64,000 bases of DNA from Bernardetiaceae bacterium (GTDB lineage Bacteria > Bacteroidota > Bacteroidia > Cytophagales > Thermoflexibacteraceae): positions 20,756 to 84,755 of the forward strand of contig JANWVT010000015.1 of assembly GCA_025056255.1 (NCBI GenBank). Reading direction: 5' to 3'. Of the stretch, positions 17,806-27,558 are shown in pieces. Both the position numbers and the translations under genes were made by a program. Under the pieces are notes generated by a model. The model was not told the DNA's origin. It ran no database searches and saw nothing but the letters and a program-made list of their open reading frames with translations. Every line of letters starts with the position of its first letter. The stretch's first letter is position 1.

Positions 17806-20235
17806 ATGAAAAAACTACTGTTGAAAAGCACCTTGCTGCTTCTGGGCAGTTGGTGTGTTGTTGCTCATTTGCTGGCTCAAACCGACATTAAGTATCAAAC
17901 GCCGCCGCAACCTATTGCCGACTTGGCTAATGCACCTTCCACTCCTGCCGTAAGCATAGATAGCAAAGGAGAATGGATGGTTTTTCTTCTACAACAAGAA
18001 CTGCCCAGCATTGCAGAACTGGCTCAACCCGAATTGCGATTAGCCGGCTTGCGCATCAACCCTAATACCAACGGACCCAGTCGCGTAGGCTACACAGTGG
18101 GCATTAAGCTACGCAAGCTGATGGGAAAAGAAGAAATAGAAATAAAGGGAATGCCTGCTAATCCGCTGATTTCCAACGTATCGTGGTCGCCCGATGAAAA
18201 GAAAATCGCCTTTACACACACTACTGACAAACACATTGAATTGTGGGTAATAGACGTTGCCACTGCTACTGCTAAGCGCGTAGGAGATTTTGCACTCAAT
18301 GCTGTACTGGGCAATCCCTTCGAGTGGATAAGCGACAGCAACCGGTTACTGTGTACCATTGTGCCCCCCAACCGGGGTAATGCACCCACTCCCGACCATG
18401 TACCACAAGGTCCGGTAGTGCAGGAAAACGTAGGTAAGCGCGCTCCGGCACGTACTTACCAAGACTTGCTCAAATCGCCTTCCGACGAGAAAATATTTGA
18501 GTATTACGCTACTTCACAAGCCATTATTACCGACCTAAATGGCAAATGGACACCCATCGGAGAAGCAGGCATGATAGCCGATGCCTCTGCCTCTCCTGAC
18601 GGACGTTTTGTGATGATGCAAATTGTTCACCGTCCTTTCTCCTACCTGGTGCCTGTTAACAACTTTCCCTATTTAGTTGCCATATACGATGCTGCAACAG
18701 GCAAACAACTCAAAATTTTAACAGACCGCCCCTTGGCAGAAAATCTTCCTACTGGCTTTGATGCGGTTCCTGCAGGACCTCGTCGTCATAGTTGGCGCGC
18801 CGATGCACCTGCTACCGTCATATGGGTAGAAGCCCAAGACGAAGGCGACCCCAAAAAAGAAGTGCCCATCCGCGACCGCGTATTTTCCCTGCCTGCCCCT
18901 TTTGAAGGGCAACCCAAAGAAATTCTGGCAACCAAATTCCGCTTTACCAACATTACTTGGGGCAACGAAAAGATAGCTTTCGCCCGCGAACGCTGGTGGG
19001 CAACACGCAAAGAACTAGTGCACCTCATTCACCCCGAAGGACAAACTCCCCCCGTAGTACTATTTGACCGCTCCTATGAAGACACCTACACTGACCCGGG
19101 CACACCACGCACCAAACGCAATGCCTTTGGGCGCAATGTGTTAGACATACAAAAAGACAATACCCTCTTCTTTTTTGGAGCAGGCGCTTCCCCCGAAGGC
19201 GACCGCCCATTTGTAGATTGGTGGAACTTGACTACTAAGAAAGCTACTCGCTTGTGGCGTTCAGAAGCACCTTACTACGAACGACCTGTTGATATTATTA
19301 ACAATGAAAAGCAATTGCTTATCACTATTCGCGAATCAGTTACGGAAAATCCTAACTATTTTCTACGCGACCTGAAAAAGAAACAAATTACCCAACTGAC
19401 CTTTTTCCCCAATCCATATGCAGGACTGAAAGGAGTTACCAAACAACTTATCAAGTACAAACGCGCCGATGGCGTGGACATGAGCGCCGACTTATACCTG
19501 CCTGCCGGTTATAAAAAAGAAGATGGACCCCTGCCTTCGTTCGTATGGGCTTATCCGCGCGAGTATAAAAGTGCAGCAGCAGCAGGGCAAGTAAGTGGCT
19601 CGCCGTATCGCTTTACGCGCCTCTCTTGGGGCTCGCCTATTTTTTGGGTAACGCGAGGCTATGCGGTGTTCGATAACGCGGCTATGCCCATTGTAGGTGA
19701 AGGCGATAAACAACCCAACGACTCTTTTGTACAACAATTAGAACTCAACGCACGTGCATTAATAGAGGAAGGAACCCGCTTAGGCGTGATGGATAAAAAT
19801 AGAGTTGCTGTTGGGGGACACTCTTATGGCGCCTTCATGACCGCCAACTTGCTAGCCCATACCGACTATTTCCGAGCAGGTATCGCCCGAAGCGGTGCCT
19901 ACAACCGCACACTTACGCCATTCGGATTTCAAAGCGAAGAGCGCACCTTCTGGGAGGCTCCCGAAGTGTATAACCAAATGTCGCCTTTTATGTATGCCGA
20001 TAAAATCAAAGAGCCTCTCTTGCTTATTCATGGCGAGGCAGACAACAACTCTGGCACCTTCCCTATTCAAAGCGAACGGTTTTACAATGCTTTAAAAGGA
20101 CACGGCGCAACCGTGCGATTTGTATTGCTGCCTCATGAAAGCCATGGCTACCGCGCCAAAGAGTCAGTGATGCACATGCTTTGGGAAATGGACCAATGGT
20201 TGGAAAAATACGTGAAAAACGCCACCAGTAACTAA
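17806..20235 (+). CDS. Exported S9 family peptidase, glutamyl endopeptidase-like
   Basis: This 809-aa serine peptidase of the prolyl oligopeptidase fold is probably periplasmic. I start at ATG 17806, which gives the signal peptide MKKLLLKSTLLLLGSWCVVAHLLAQ; the track's start adds 12 residues. The N-terminal YQTPPQPIADLANAPSTPAVSID stretch is typical of the glutamyl endopeptidase (S9D/CGEP) branch. A propeller follows to about residue 560. The catalytic domain has Ser in VGGHSYGAFM, Asp in HGEADNNSGTF and His in LPHESHGYR. It stands alone between a -7 promoter element and a strong terminator. Confidence 0.9.
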   Translation: MKKLLLKSTLLLLGSWCVVAHLLAQTDIKYQTPPQPIADLANAPSTPAVSIDSKGEWMVFLLQQELPSIAELAQPELRLAGLRINPNTNGPSRVGYTVGIKLRKLMGKEEIEIKGMPANPLISNVSWSPDEKKIAFTHTTDKHIELWVIDVATATAKRVGDFALNAVLGNPFEWISDSNRLLCTIVPPNRGNAPTPDHVPQGPVVQENVGKRAPARTYQDLLKSPSDEKIFEYYATSQAIITDLNGKWTPIGEAGMIADASASPDGRFVMMQIVHRPFSYLVPVNNFPYLVAIYDAATGKQLKILTDRPLAENLPTGFDAVPAGPRRHSWRADAPATVIWVEAQDEGDPKKEVPIRDRVFSLPAPFEGQPKEILATKFRFTNITWGNEKIAFARERWWATRKELVHLIHPEGQTPPVVLFDRSYEDTYTDPGTPRTKRNAFGRNVLDIQKDNTLFFFGAGASPEGDRPFVDWWNLTTKKATRLWRSEAPYYERPVDIINNEKQLLITIRESVTENPNYFLRDLKKKQITQLTFFPNPYAGLKGVTKQLIKYKRADGVDMSADLYLPAGYKKEDGPLPSFVWAYPREYKSAAAAGQVSGSPYRFTRLSWGSPIFWVTRGYAVFDNAAMPIVGEGDKQPNDSFVQQLELNARALIEEGTRLGVMDKNRVAVGGHSYGAFMTANLLAHTDYFRAGIARSGAYNRTLTPFGFQSEERTFWEAPEVYNQMSPFMYADKIKEPLLLIHGEADNNSGTFPIQSERFYNALKGHGATVRFVLLPHESHGYRAKESVMHMLWEMDQWLEKYVKNATSN

Positions 20236-20263
20236 TCAGTGGAGCAACACCTGCTTAGCCAGC

Positions 20264-20298
20264 AAAACCCGACAGATTTTCACAATCTGTCGGGTTTT
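20264..20298 (+). terminator. Rho-independent terminator, 15-bp perfect stem
   Basis: AAAACCCGACAGATT pairs perfectly with AATCTGTCGGGTTTT around TTCAC. It sits 28 nt after the S9 peptidase stop. The symmetric A/T flanks could also stop transcription coming from proB on the other strand. Confidence 0.9.
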
Positions 20299-20359
20299 AT
20301 TATGATAAAAGTGCAATTTATGTTTTTTTAATCTTTAAGCGGCTGACTATCAAGATTAT

Positions 20360-20720
20360 TGTAAGTAGTTGTTTAGGTTTCTGTAAGGTCAATTTTGCCA
20401 AATTCATGTTCATCTATGCAGGCAAATTCGCCCTTGTTCGTATCCTCGCCCCTTACCGCATATGAAGAGGCTGCAACAGCGAAAAAATTTTGGAGTGTAG
20501 AGGGAAGAAAATTTTGCCATTCGAAATCCTCAATCCAAACTTCCGTAGCAAGGCTGTTTTTCAGCTACAAAATCCTGTCAATCCTGCCTGCCCAAATCAT
20601 TTAGGTTTTAATGTTTCCCTCTGTAAAACCCAAACCTGTTCTAAGCCATTCGCACTAATATTGCGCAAATCCAACAACAGAAACCCACAGTGAATAGGCA
20701 TTTGAAAATACCTAAAAGGC
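20360..20720 (+). repeat. Dispersed intergenic repeat, copy B
   Basis: This 492-base convergent gap (20236-20727) has no gene. After the terminator it contains GTTTAGGTTTCTGTAAGGTC and TTGCCAAA, then CCCTTGTTCGTATCCTCGCC, both with counterparts in copy D at 35.8 kb. Further on, GCAAGGCTGTTTTTCAGCTA and AATCCTGTCAATCCTGCC match copy C and the inverse of copy E. ORFs of 69 and 67 codons run through it without protein character. Confidence 0.55.
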
Positions 20721-20727
20721 TGTTTTG

Positions 20728-21798
20728 TCACTCAATAAACAAATAGTCGTAGTGCACCAGTGGTTTTTGTCCTTTTTTGCCAATGCGTTCTTTTGCTTTC
20801 TCAGCACCGTATTGAGCAACGCCCACGCCAATAAGCTCGCCCTGTGGATTGTAGATTTGCACCAAATCGCCTTTTTCAAATTGTCCTTCTATGTGGGTAA
20901 CACCTACGGGCAATAGACTAATTGCCCGTTCAGAGGTAATGGCATCTACCGCTCCCTGATTGAGAAACACCTTTCCTTTGGCAAAGTCGCGGCTGTGGGC
21001 AATGCGCTTTTTGATACCGGAAACCTTTTTGTGCGGCTTAAAATAAGTGCCTCGATGCAGATTTTGCAATAATACATCTGTGAGAATATGGGGGCGCTTC
21101 CCGTTGACAATGTGTACGCCAATACCCAACTGTGCCACTCTGCGCGCTATGTTAGTTTTAGTGAGCATTCCCCCGCGTCCGAATCCTGATTTTTCGGTGC
21201 TGATAAAGCGCGACAGGTTCATTTCGGCAGATACCTCCTCAATCAGCCGACTTTCGGGATGTTGCGGATGCCCTGTATAGATGCCCTCCACATTGCTCAA
21301 AATCAGCAAGGCATCTGCATCCATCATAGAGGCAACCAGCCCTGCCAATTCATCGTTGTCAGTAAACATTAATTCTGTTACCGATACCACATCATTCTCA
21401 TTAATGATAGGCAGAATGTGATGTTGCAGCAGTCCAGAGAAGCAGTTTTTGATGTTAAAATAGTGATTGCGGTCGCGGAAATCGTCTTTGGTAACAAGCA
21501 CTTGGGCAATAGTGATACCCTGTTGTTCAAAAAGGCGGTGATAAAGTTGCAAGAGTTGAATTTGCCCAACGGCTGCTAATACTTGCCGCCTTGTAACTTG
21601 GTCGGTGCCATCGGCGAGTTGCACGCGTCCTCGGGCAGAGGCTACAGCACCGGAAGAAACAAGCAACACTTGTAGCCCACAATTACGCAATGCTGCAATT
21701 TGTTCAACCAAATGTGCAATATGTGTTTCATCGGGCAAACCTTCTTCGGTTGCTAATACATTAGAGCCAATTTTAACGACCACTCTGGAATATTTCAT
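20728..21798 (-). CDS. proB: Glutamate 5-kinase ProB
   Basis: ProB phosphorylates glutamate in the first step of proline synthesis and is usually feedback-inhibited by proline. I start at ATG 21798 (MKYSRVVVKIGSNVL), giving 356 aa; the track's upstream 15 residues contain Cys-rich sequence not expected in the family. Motifs are VVKIGSNVLA, LVSSGAVASARGRV, INENDVVSVTELMFTDNDELAG and FGRGGMLTKTNIA. The C-terminal PUA domain begins near residue 270 (RAISLLPVGVTHIEG). ProA, often its operon partner, is not next to it. Confidence 0.95.
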   Translation of the reverse strand: MKYSRVVVKIGSNVLATEEGLPDETHIAHLVEQIAALRNCGLQVLLVSSGAVASARGRVQLADGTDQVTRRQVLAAVGQIQLLQLYHRLFEQQGITIAQVLVTKDDFRDRNHYFNIKNCFSGLLQHHILPIINENDVVSVTELMFTDNDELAGLVASMMDADALLILSNVEGIYTGHPQHPESRLIEEVSAEMNLSRFISTEKSGFGRGGMLTKTNIARRVAQLGIGVHIVNGKRPHILTDVLLQNLHRGTYFKPHKKVSGIKKRIAHSRDFAKGKVFLNQGAVDAITSERAISLLPVGVTHIEGQFEKGDLVQIYNPQGELIGVGVAQYGAEKAKERIGKKGQKPLVHYDYLFIE

Positions 21799-21949
21799 AA
21801 GAGGTGCCAATATGCAACCGCAAAATAAGCATACATCGAACACAATGGATGCTCATTGTTGGCAGAGAGATTTTTATTGACTAATCAAAGCACATCAGTT
21901 TGCTGCTCATAATTTGCAGCTTTATTTTCCAACTGTAAAGTTGCCTCTA

Positions 21950-22250
21950 CACTTGTCTTGTGAGCTTGCCCATTGCTAACCTGCCCAAAGTAGGCTGCAT
22001 GTAAATTGAGTAGTGGGGAGCGTTTATGCCGTTGCACGCCGCCCTTGCACACCGCCGTTGTTTTATGTCTGCACAATCAACCCTGTTGCCAGTAGTAGGT
22101 GCTACAATCTGGCAAGGTTGTTTTTCAGTTACTCAATGCTTAAACCCTGTAAATCTTGCCATTTTGTCTAAATTATGTTAGGTTTTTATCCATCATGTTT
22201 GCCGATGCAAAACCTAAACATGCTCTAAACTTATCAGGTCTTAGGCATTG
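21950..22250 (+). repeat. Dispersed intergenic repeat, copy C
   Basis: The 21799-22342 gap contains no gene besides the ssrA terminator. It has ACCGCCGTTGTTTTATGTCTGC (core), GGCAAGGTTGTTTTTCAGTTA, CCCTGTAAATCTTGCC, TTAGGTTTTTA and AACCTAAACATGCTCTAAAC, each with a diverged counterpart in copies B or D. Similarity is patchy, as expected for an old non-coding element. Confidence 0.5.
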
Positions 22251-22298
22251 CTCCCGACCAAATCCAGTTCAATTTATCCCAATACTTACTAAAAAAAT

Positions 22299-22330
22299 AA
22301 ACCCGACTATCTATGCTGATAATCGGGTTT
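22299..22330 (-). terminator. Terminator of ssrA
   Basis: On the minus strand AAACCCGATTATC and GATAGTCGGGTTT form a hairpin with one mismatch, followed by TATTTTTTT. It starts 13 nt beyond the tmRNA 3' end. Confidence 0.8.
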
Positions 22331-22342
22331 GATAGTATGCAG

Positions 22343-22704
22343 TGGAGTTGGCGGGATTCGAACCCGCGTCCAGAACATGGCTTTGTCAAGCTTTCTACAT
22401 GCTTAGTTTCCTTTGATTGTCGGGCTGAGCCAGGCGGGAAACACGCCGAAACTCAACCTTAGTTGTTGCTATCTCGCTTGTGCTTAACAACGTCACACAA
22501 GCCAGCGCCGCATTGCGATGTTCCGATTGGTAGCCGGCAGCGCAGGGGCTACCCGGAACACAGGTGCCTAATCCTCCGGATTAAGCAGCCAGAGCGAAGT
22601 TATTTTCGCCAGTTATTGTTCGGAAGGTTTTATTTACGGGAAATACCTCCAACTCCCGGCATGCTTACTTGCAAACACTCATGCTGTCAAAACCAGTCAA
22701 CCCC
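22343..22704 (-). ncRNA. ssrA: Transfer-messenger RNA (tmRNA)
   Basis: tmRNA rescues stalled ribosomes and tags the nascent chain for proteolysis, working with SmpB. On the minus strand the 5' end GGGGTTGACTGGTTTTGACAG is the conserved tmRNA start. The 3' end GGGTTCGAATCCCGCCAACTCCA supplies the T-arm and acceptor strand. GGGGTTG pairs with CAACTCC (seven pairs, one G-U). The CCA end is not encoded. The tag frame lies centrally, followed by GC-rich pseudoknot-like sequence. At 362 nt it has normal length. Boundaries are set from the acceptor stem. Confidence 0.96.
22581..22610 (-). other. tmRNA proteolysis-tag reading frame (GENNFALAA)
   Basis: GGC GAA AAT AAC TTC GCT CTG GCT GCT TAA encodes GENNFALAA; a preceding alanine comes from charged tmRNA. 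The LAA end is the ClpXP degron, and the GExNxALAA pattern is the Bacteroidota form. Confidence 0.92.
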
Positions 22705-22772
22705 AATAAAACAATGAACACTTTGTCTATAAGACCACAAAATTAGCAAAAAAGTTGCATAAGGTGCGAAAT

Positions 22773-23537
22773 TTATGAAACAGGTCGTAAGCTTACTACT
22801 ACTACTGCCGCCCCAAAGGTTAGTTGGAAACGCAGCAAGTCTTTGCTGATGTCTATAATTTTCCAGACTTCTACTTCGTTGCCGTAGTCAAAAATAAGGT
22901 CTGTGCCTGTACTGTTGAATCGCCAGGTACCTTCTATGGTTTGTGGGTCGGAGGCGGCGCATTTGGTAGGTCCTTCATCGCGCACAAATTTGTTGGCTTT
23001 GAAAAAGATATTCAAATTGTCGCGCACGCATGGCGGAACGCCTGCTGGAAAGGGTTGTCCGTTGAGCGTAACGTCGGTGATGCGCCAGCGCTTACCACCA
23101 GGACCTGCCAACAAGCCGCTGTTATTTTTACTGATTACAGTAAACTCCGTATTTACGTAAAATGAACCAATAGATTTGACATTGGTGCGAAACTTTCCTT
23201 CCCAATTGTTAAGGCTGTCAGCAACCGCATTGATGTAATACTCGCCTGCTTCTAAGCCCACAAAACGAACCACACCGTTTTCGGCTGTTTGTTTCGGTGG
23301 CTTTACGGGGTTAGTTTCATTGAGCCAGTCTTCGCGGGTGCGGTAAATCGCCACGTCGGCACGAGGAACGCCGTCGCCAAATCCGTTTAGCACGTACAGT
23401 TCCAAAACAGCATTAGGTTGCCCCTCGCCGCATCCACCCACTGCTAACATCACCAGCGGCATAAAAAATTGCAGCTTGCGGTGCCACAACTGCAACCATT
23501 TCCAAGTGCAAACAGTATCGGTTTTAAATTTTGCCAT
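22773..23537 (-). CDS. Lipoprotein with Ig-like N-terminal and lipocalin-like C-terminal part
   Basis: The function is unknown. The 254-aa protein (start at MAKFKTD) has a hydrophobic leader ending in VGGC, a lipobox of unusual form preceded by a rather long N-terminus (about 35 residues). The part after it (VLELYVLNGFGDGVPRADVAIYRTREDW) resembles carboxypeptidase-regulatory/SpaA-like beta domains that carry GLEAGEYYINAVADS. The second half (WRITDVTLNGQP, TIEGTWRFNSTGTDLIFD) looks like the lipocalin-like domain found in many Bacteroidota lipoproteins. It is divergent from the large T9SS substrate gene, with 195 nt between. Confidence 0.65.
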   Translation of the reverse strand: MAKFKTDTVCTWKWLQLWHRKLQFFMPLVMLAVGGCGEGQPNAVLELYVLNGFGDGVPRADVAIYRTREDWLNETNPVKPPKQTAENGVVRFVGLEAGEYYINAVADSLNNWEGKFRTNVKSIGSFYVNTEFTVISKNNSGLLAGPGGKRWRITDVTLNGQPFPAGVPPCVRDNLNIFFKANKFVRDEGPTKCAASDPQTIEGTWRFNSTGTDLIFDYGNEVEVWKIIDISKDLLRFQLTFGAAVVVVSLRPVS

Positions 23538-23732
23538 GAGCAAAAATAACGATTCACCTTTATTTTGGTATATTTATAGGAATACACAAGTTGCCATCTT
23601 TGCAAACATCCTTTATAAGGATGTTGACTATCAACAAATTGGCTTACTTCTATTGATTATTCTCATGGCAGCAAAGGCAATGTAACAACCCGCTGGTTTA
23701 CCTATCAGGTTTTTTCAAAAAATGACTGACAA

Positions 23733-26700
23733 ATGAAACACATAAACTCAACAAACATGCGCTTTTGTACCTTGTGGCTTCTGTGCTATATGCTGACCTA
23801 TGCTGCAAGAGCCACACATATTGTAGGCGGCGAGTTTCAGATGACCCACGTAGGTGGGAACTCCTACCGCATTACACTCAACGTTTATTTTGATGCAGTA
23901 AATGGCAATCCTGCGGCTATTGACCGACCTACGGTGCGTATTGGCGCATTTTCCAAAACCAATAACCGCCTGATTCAGGTGTTTGAATTGCCGTTGGTAG
24001 AGGAACGCCCCGTAAACTACACGGTTCCGGCTTGTGCAGTTGGGCAAATTGTAACAAGGCGCATTACCTACATGGCAACAGTAGTTCTCAATCCCAATAT
24101 GTACACCGAAGAGGGCGGATACTACCTAAGCTGGGAACGCTGCTGTCGCAACAATGTGATTGACAATATCATAGCGCCCGGTGCATCGGGGCAGACTTTC
24201 TACATGGAATTTCCGCCACTCATTCGCAACGGAGCACGGTTCATCAATTCATCCCCTAACCTGACCTTGCCTGTTAGTGACTACGCCTGTGCCGGGCAGC
24301 CTTTCACGTTTAATTACGGTGCCACAGACCCCGACGGCGACCGCTTAGTATATGAACTTCGCACGCCCATTAACGGCACGAGCACGCAGGCAAATCCTGC
24401 TCCCAATCCACCCAATCCGGGACCGTATCCGCTTGTGCGCTTCGTGCCGGGCATCGGGGTAAACAACATGATTCCGGGCACGCCTCCTCTGCAAATTAAC
24501 AGTGCAGGCGTACTCACCGTAACTCCGCAAACGGCAGGCTTGTACGTATTTGCTATTGCCATTTCCGAGTTTAGGGGTGGAGTAAAAATTGGCGAGACGG
24601 TTCGCGAGTACCAGTTGTATGTTCTGAATTGCCCTCGCAGCCGCCCGCCGGTAGCTGAGGTGGACAATCCCGCCCGCCCAGGTACATTTTTGACTGCACG
24701 CGATACGATTCGGTTCGGAGCGGATGATACCAACCGATGCGGTACGCTGGTACTTTCTGACCAAGACCCCAACACCATTCTAACCATCAGTGCGGTACCG
24801 ATTAATTTTACAGATGCTGCTGGTTTTACTTTCCCGGGTCGTGTGTCTTTGCCAAACGGAGGTACAGTGCGCCAGCAGTTTTGTGTACCGGAGTGCCCGC
24901 AGCGCTTTGATGCCAACGGCAGACCGCTGCCCTACACGTTTGATTTCATTGTAACTGATAACAGTTGTCCGCTGCCGCAATCCGATACAGTGCGGGTGAA
25001 CGTATTGGTGGAAGTAGCACCGAACACTCCTCCGCAGTTAGTAGCAAACCTCGCCCGCTACGACAGCATCCGACGCGAATATACCGTTGAGGTAGAAGTT
25101 GGTCAAAGTCTGAACTTCACTCTGACGGCAACTGACCGCGAAAACAACACGCTACGCCAATTGATGGAAGGCATAGGTTTCAATCCTGCGGCTTTGGGAA
25201 TGAGCCTGAGCGGTACATTAAGCGGTACGCCTCCACTGCGCAACACCTTTCAATGGACACCCCGTTGCGATTTGCTTGCGCCCAATGAAGCACAACGAGA
25301 ATATGTCCTTCGCTTCACTACAACCGACCAGCCACGTTGCCAACAACCCCGAAGCGTACAAACTACTGTTCGCATTATTCTGAAAAACAAGCAGGTGCCC
25401 AATCAGAAACCGGTGCCCACGGTGGGCAACCTGCGCTTTGACCCTGTAACAAGGGTATTTTACGATACTGCTTTTGTTGGCAGCCCGATTAGTTTCCCTG
25501 TTAGGGGAACAGATGCCGACCGCGACAGTATTCGCCTGAGTGCCAGAGGGGTTGGTTTTGACTTAGCAGCCGTTCGCGCTCAGTTTCCAACGCTGGCGGG
25601 CTTGCCGCCGTTAAACGGCACTTTCCAATGGACGCCGCCCTGCGAGTTGGTAGCAAATTTGCGCCCGGGCGAACATCGCGCATTTGATTTTGAGTTTCGC
25701 GTACAGGATTTCCAGACTTGTCCGCCTGCTACTTCCGACTCGCTGGTGCGGGTGCGCCTGTTTGTAAAAACTCGCCCCAATCTGCCCCCTGTGGTGCGTC
25801 CTAACCTGCCCTTTGATGCCCGCACGCGAACCTATTTTGATTCGGTTGTAGTGGGAGGAACCTTTCATTTCACTGTGCAGGGAACCGACAACGAACGCGA
25901 CAGCGTGCTGATGCGCTTGCAAGGCATCAACCTTAATCCACAGGCACTGGGCATGGCATTCCCCGATGTGCGTGGCAGAGCACCCGTTACAGGTACTTTC
26001 CGCTGGGCAACTAACTGCTCCTTATTAGCAGACAGCACCCGCGCACAAGATTTCTTTGTAAATTTTCTCATTAATGATTTTGATGAATGTGGGCGTCCTA
26101 AATTTGATACGGCACGTGTGCGGCTGCGCATACTGCCCAACTCTACTCCCAACAGGCGACCGATGACAAGTGCCGAGTTGCCATTGCGGACAGGATTTAC
26201 CAAATTCTATGTGGATACCGTAGAGCTTGGAAGACCCTACACGGCAAACATTCTGGCAGACGATGCCGACCGCGACAGCTTATTGTTGTATGTGTTGCCG
26301 CAAGGGTTCAATTTGGCAAGTGTAGGTATGCAATTTGCGAACCGCAGCGGAAGACCGATTTTGCGCTCAACGCTCACATGGAATCCGGATTGCAGTTTAC
26401 TGCCCGATTTGGCAAGAGGCGTATTCAGTCGCACATTTGACATGGATTTCGTTACCCGCGATTTCAGAAACTGCCAACCCTTCGCCGCCGATACTATCCG
26501 CGTCCGCTTGGTATTGCTCTACCGTCAGCAAAACAACCGTGCGCCTGTAATTACGGCAACCGACCTGACACAGACTTCGGCGAAGAGCTATTTTCGCGAG
26601 GTGCGGGCAGGTGAACAGGTGCGATTCAACATTCGCGCTACCGATGCGGATAACGATACGCTAACGCTTACAGGCACGCCGATTGGCTTTACTTTGGCAG

Positions 26701-27536
26701 CAGCAGGCATCTCACTTACGCCTAATCCGGTAACAGGGCGCGGAACCGTGCAAAGCACTTTCTCGTGGCAACCTCCTTGCAACTTGCTGACCAACAACGA
26801 ACCCCGCGATTTTCAGTTGGTTTTCGCAGCCTCCGACCGTCGGCTTTGCAACTTAAACCGTTCCGATACCATTCGCATTACATTGCGATTGCTGCCCGTG
26901 CCCAACCCCAATCCGCCGACCATTAGCGCCAATTTGACGCCAGTGCCGCAAACTCGCCGCTACCTCATCAACATTCAGCCCGGTCAGCCTGTTGTGTTTA
27001 ACGTGCGCGGCGACGATGCCGACCGCGACTTCATTACCATATCGGCTGAACCTCAGGGATTTGCACTAACCGACTTCGGGATGAATTTTCAAAACAGAGA
27101 AGGAGTTGCACCGTTGGATGCACCTTTCAACTGGCTGCCCGACTGCAATATGCTCAACCGGCGCAGAGAGTTTGATATTCGCTTTGCCGTGCGCGATAAA
27201 AATGATTGCGGACTGAGCCGTACCGATACAATTTTGGTGCAAATGCGCTACGCTGCCGAGTTTGACCTGCGCAATTTTCAGCCTGCCAACGTGTTCACTC
27301 CCAACGGCGACGGCATTAACGATACCTTCCGTATTCCGAACTGGCCCCCTGAAAATTGTCAAAATGCATTTGTCAAAATTGAAATTTACAATCGCTGGGG
27401 CAGGCTTGTTTTTCGGAGCGACCGCAAAGATTTTGAATGGGACGGCAACGGATTTCCCTCAGGGGTCTATTATTACACCATTTCTTTCACCAACAGTAAT
27501 TTTAAGGGCACCGTAACAAAAGTAGATGAAATGTAG
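23733..27536 (+). CDS. Large secreted protein with six cadherin/Ig-like repeats and T9SS type B sorting domain
   Basis: This 1267-aa protein is probably exported by Sec and then by the type IX system to the surface or medium. A signal peptide covers about residues 1-27 (...MLTYAARA). The N-terminal domain (HIVGGEFQMTHVGGNSYRITLNVYFD) is the family's typical opening, with Cys pairs near 125-135. From about residue 427 there are six repeats of roughly 125 aa, each with a TDxDxD calcium-like loop, a GxxPLxGTFxWxPxC core, Cys pairs and a DTxRVxLxL ending; they start near 427, 555, 682, 806, 934 and 1058. The end (NVFTPNGDGINDTF ... YNRWGRLVF ... GVYYYTI) is the gliding-motility C-terminal (CHU_C) sorting domain. 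Adhesion is a likely role. Confidence 0.9.
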   Translation: MKHINSTNMRFCTLWLLCYMLTYAARATHIVGGEFQMTHVGGNSYRITLNVYFDAVNGNPAAIDRPTVRIGAFSKTNNRLIQVFELPLVEERPVNYTVPACAVGQIVTRRITYMATVVLNPNMYTEEGGYYLSWERCCRNNVIDNIIAPGASGQTFYMEFPPLIRNGARFINSSPNLTLPVSDYACAGQPFTFNYGATDPDGDRLVYELRTPINGTSTQANPAPNPPNPGPYPLVRFVPGIGVNNMIPGTPPLQINSAGVLTVTPQTAGLYVFAIAISEFRGGVKIGETVREYQLYVLNCPRSRPPVAEVDNPARPGTFLTARDTIRFGADDTNRCGTLVLSDQDPNTILTISAVPINFTDAAGFTFPGRVSLPNGGTVRQQFCVPECPQRFDANGRPLPYTFDFIVTDNSCPLPQSDTVRVNVLVEVAPNTPPQLVANLARYDSIRREYTVEVEVGQSLNFTLTATDRENNTLRQLMEGIGFNPAALGMSLSGTLSGTPPLRNTFQWTPRCDLLAPNEAQREYVLRFTTTDQPRCQQPRSVQTTVRIILKNKQVPNQKPVPTVGNLRFDPVTRVFYDTAFVGSPISFPVRGTDADRDSIRLSARGVGFDLAAVRAQFPTLAGLPPLNGTFQWTPPCELVANLRPGEHRAFDFEFRVQDFQTCPPATSDSLVRVRLFVKTRPNLPPVVRPNLPFDARTRTYFDSVVVGGTFHFTVQGTDNERDSVLMRLQGINLNPQALGMAFPDVRGRAPVTGTFRWATNCSLLADSTRAQDFFVNFLINDFDECGRPKFDTARVRLRILPNSTPNRRPMTSAELPLRTGFTKFYVDTVELGRPYTANILADDADRDSLLLYVLPQGFNLASVGMQFANRSGRPILRSTLTWNPDCSLLPDLARGVFSRTFDMDFVTRDFRNCQPFAADTIRVRLVLLYRQQNNRAPVITATDLTQTSAKSYFREVRAGEQVRFNIRATDADNDTLTLTGTPIGFTLAAAGISLTPNPVTGRGTVQSTFSWQPPCNLLTNNEPRDFQLVFAASDRRLCNLNRSDTIRITLRLLPVPNPNPPTISANLTPVPQTRRYLINIQPGQPVVFNVRGDDADRDFITISAEPQGFALTDFGMNFQNREGVAPLDAPFNWLPDCNMLNRRREFDIRFAVRDKNDCGLSRTDTILVQMRYAAEFDLRNFQPANVFTPNGDGINDTFRIPNWPPENCQNAFVKIEIYNRWGRLVFRSDRKDFEWDGNGFPSGVYYYTISFTNSNFKGTVTKVDEM

Positions 27537-27558
27537 CATCGCCTCCGTACTTTTGCTC

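Noticed and set aside
20395-20693. 69- and 67-aa ORFs in the gap before proB
   Set aside because: Coincide with a repeat copy; overlapping frames without protein features.
22463-22717. 84-aa plus-strand ORF
   Set aside because: Lies entirely over the tmRNA on the other strand.
24314-24916. 200-aa antisense ORF inside the T9SS substrate gene
   Set aside because: Arises from GC-rich Pro/Gly/Thr codons of the sense repeats; low-complexity Arg/Ser/Val content and no domain character.
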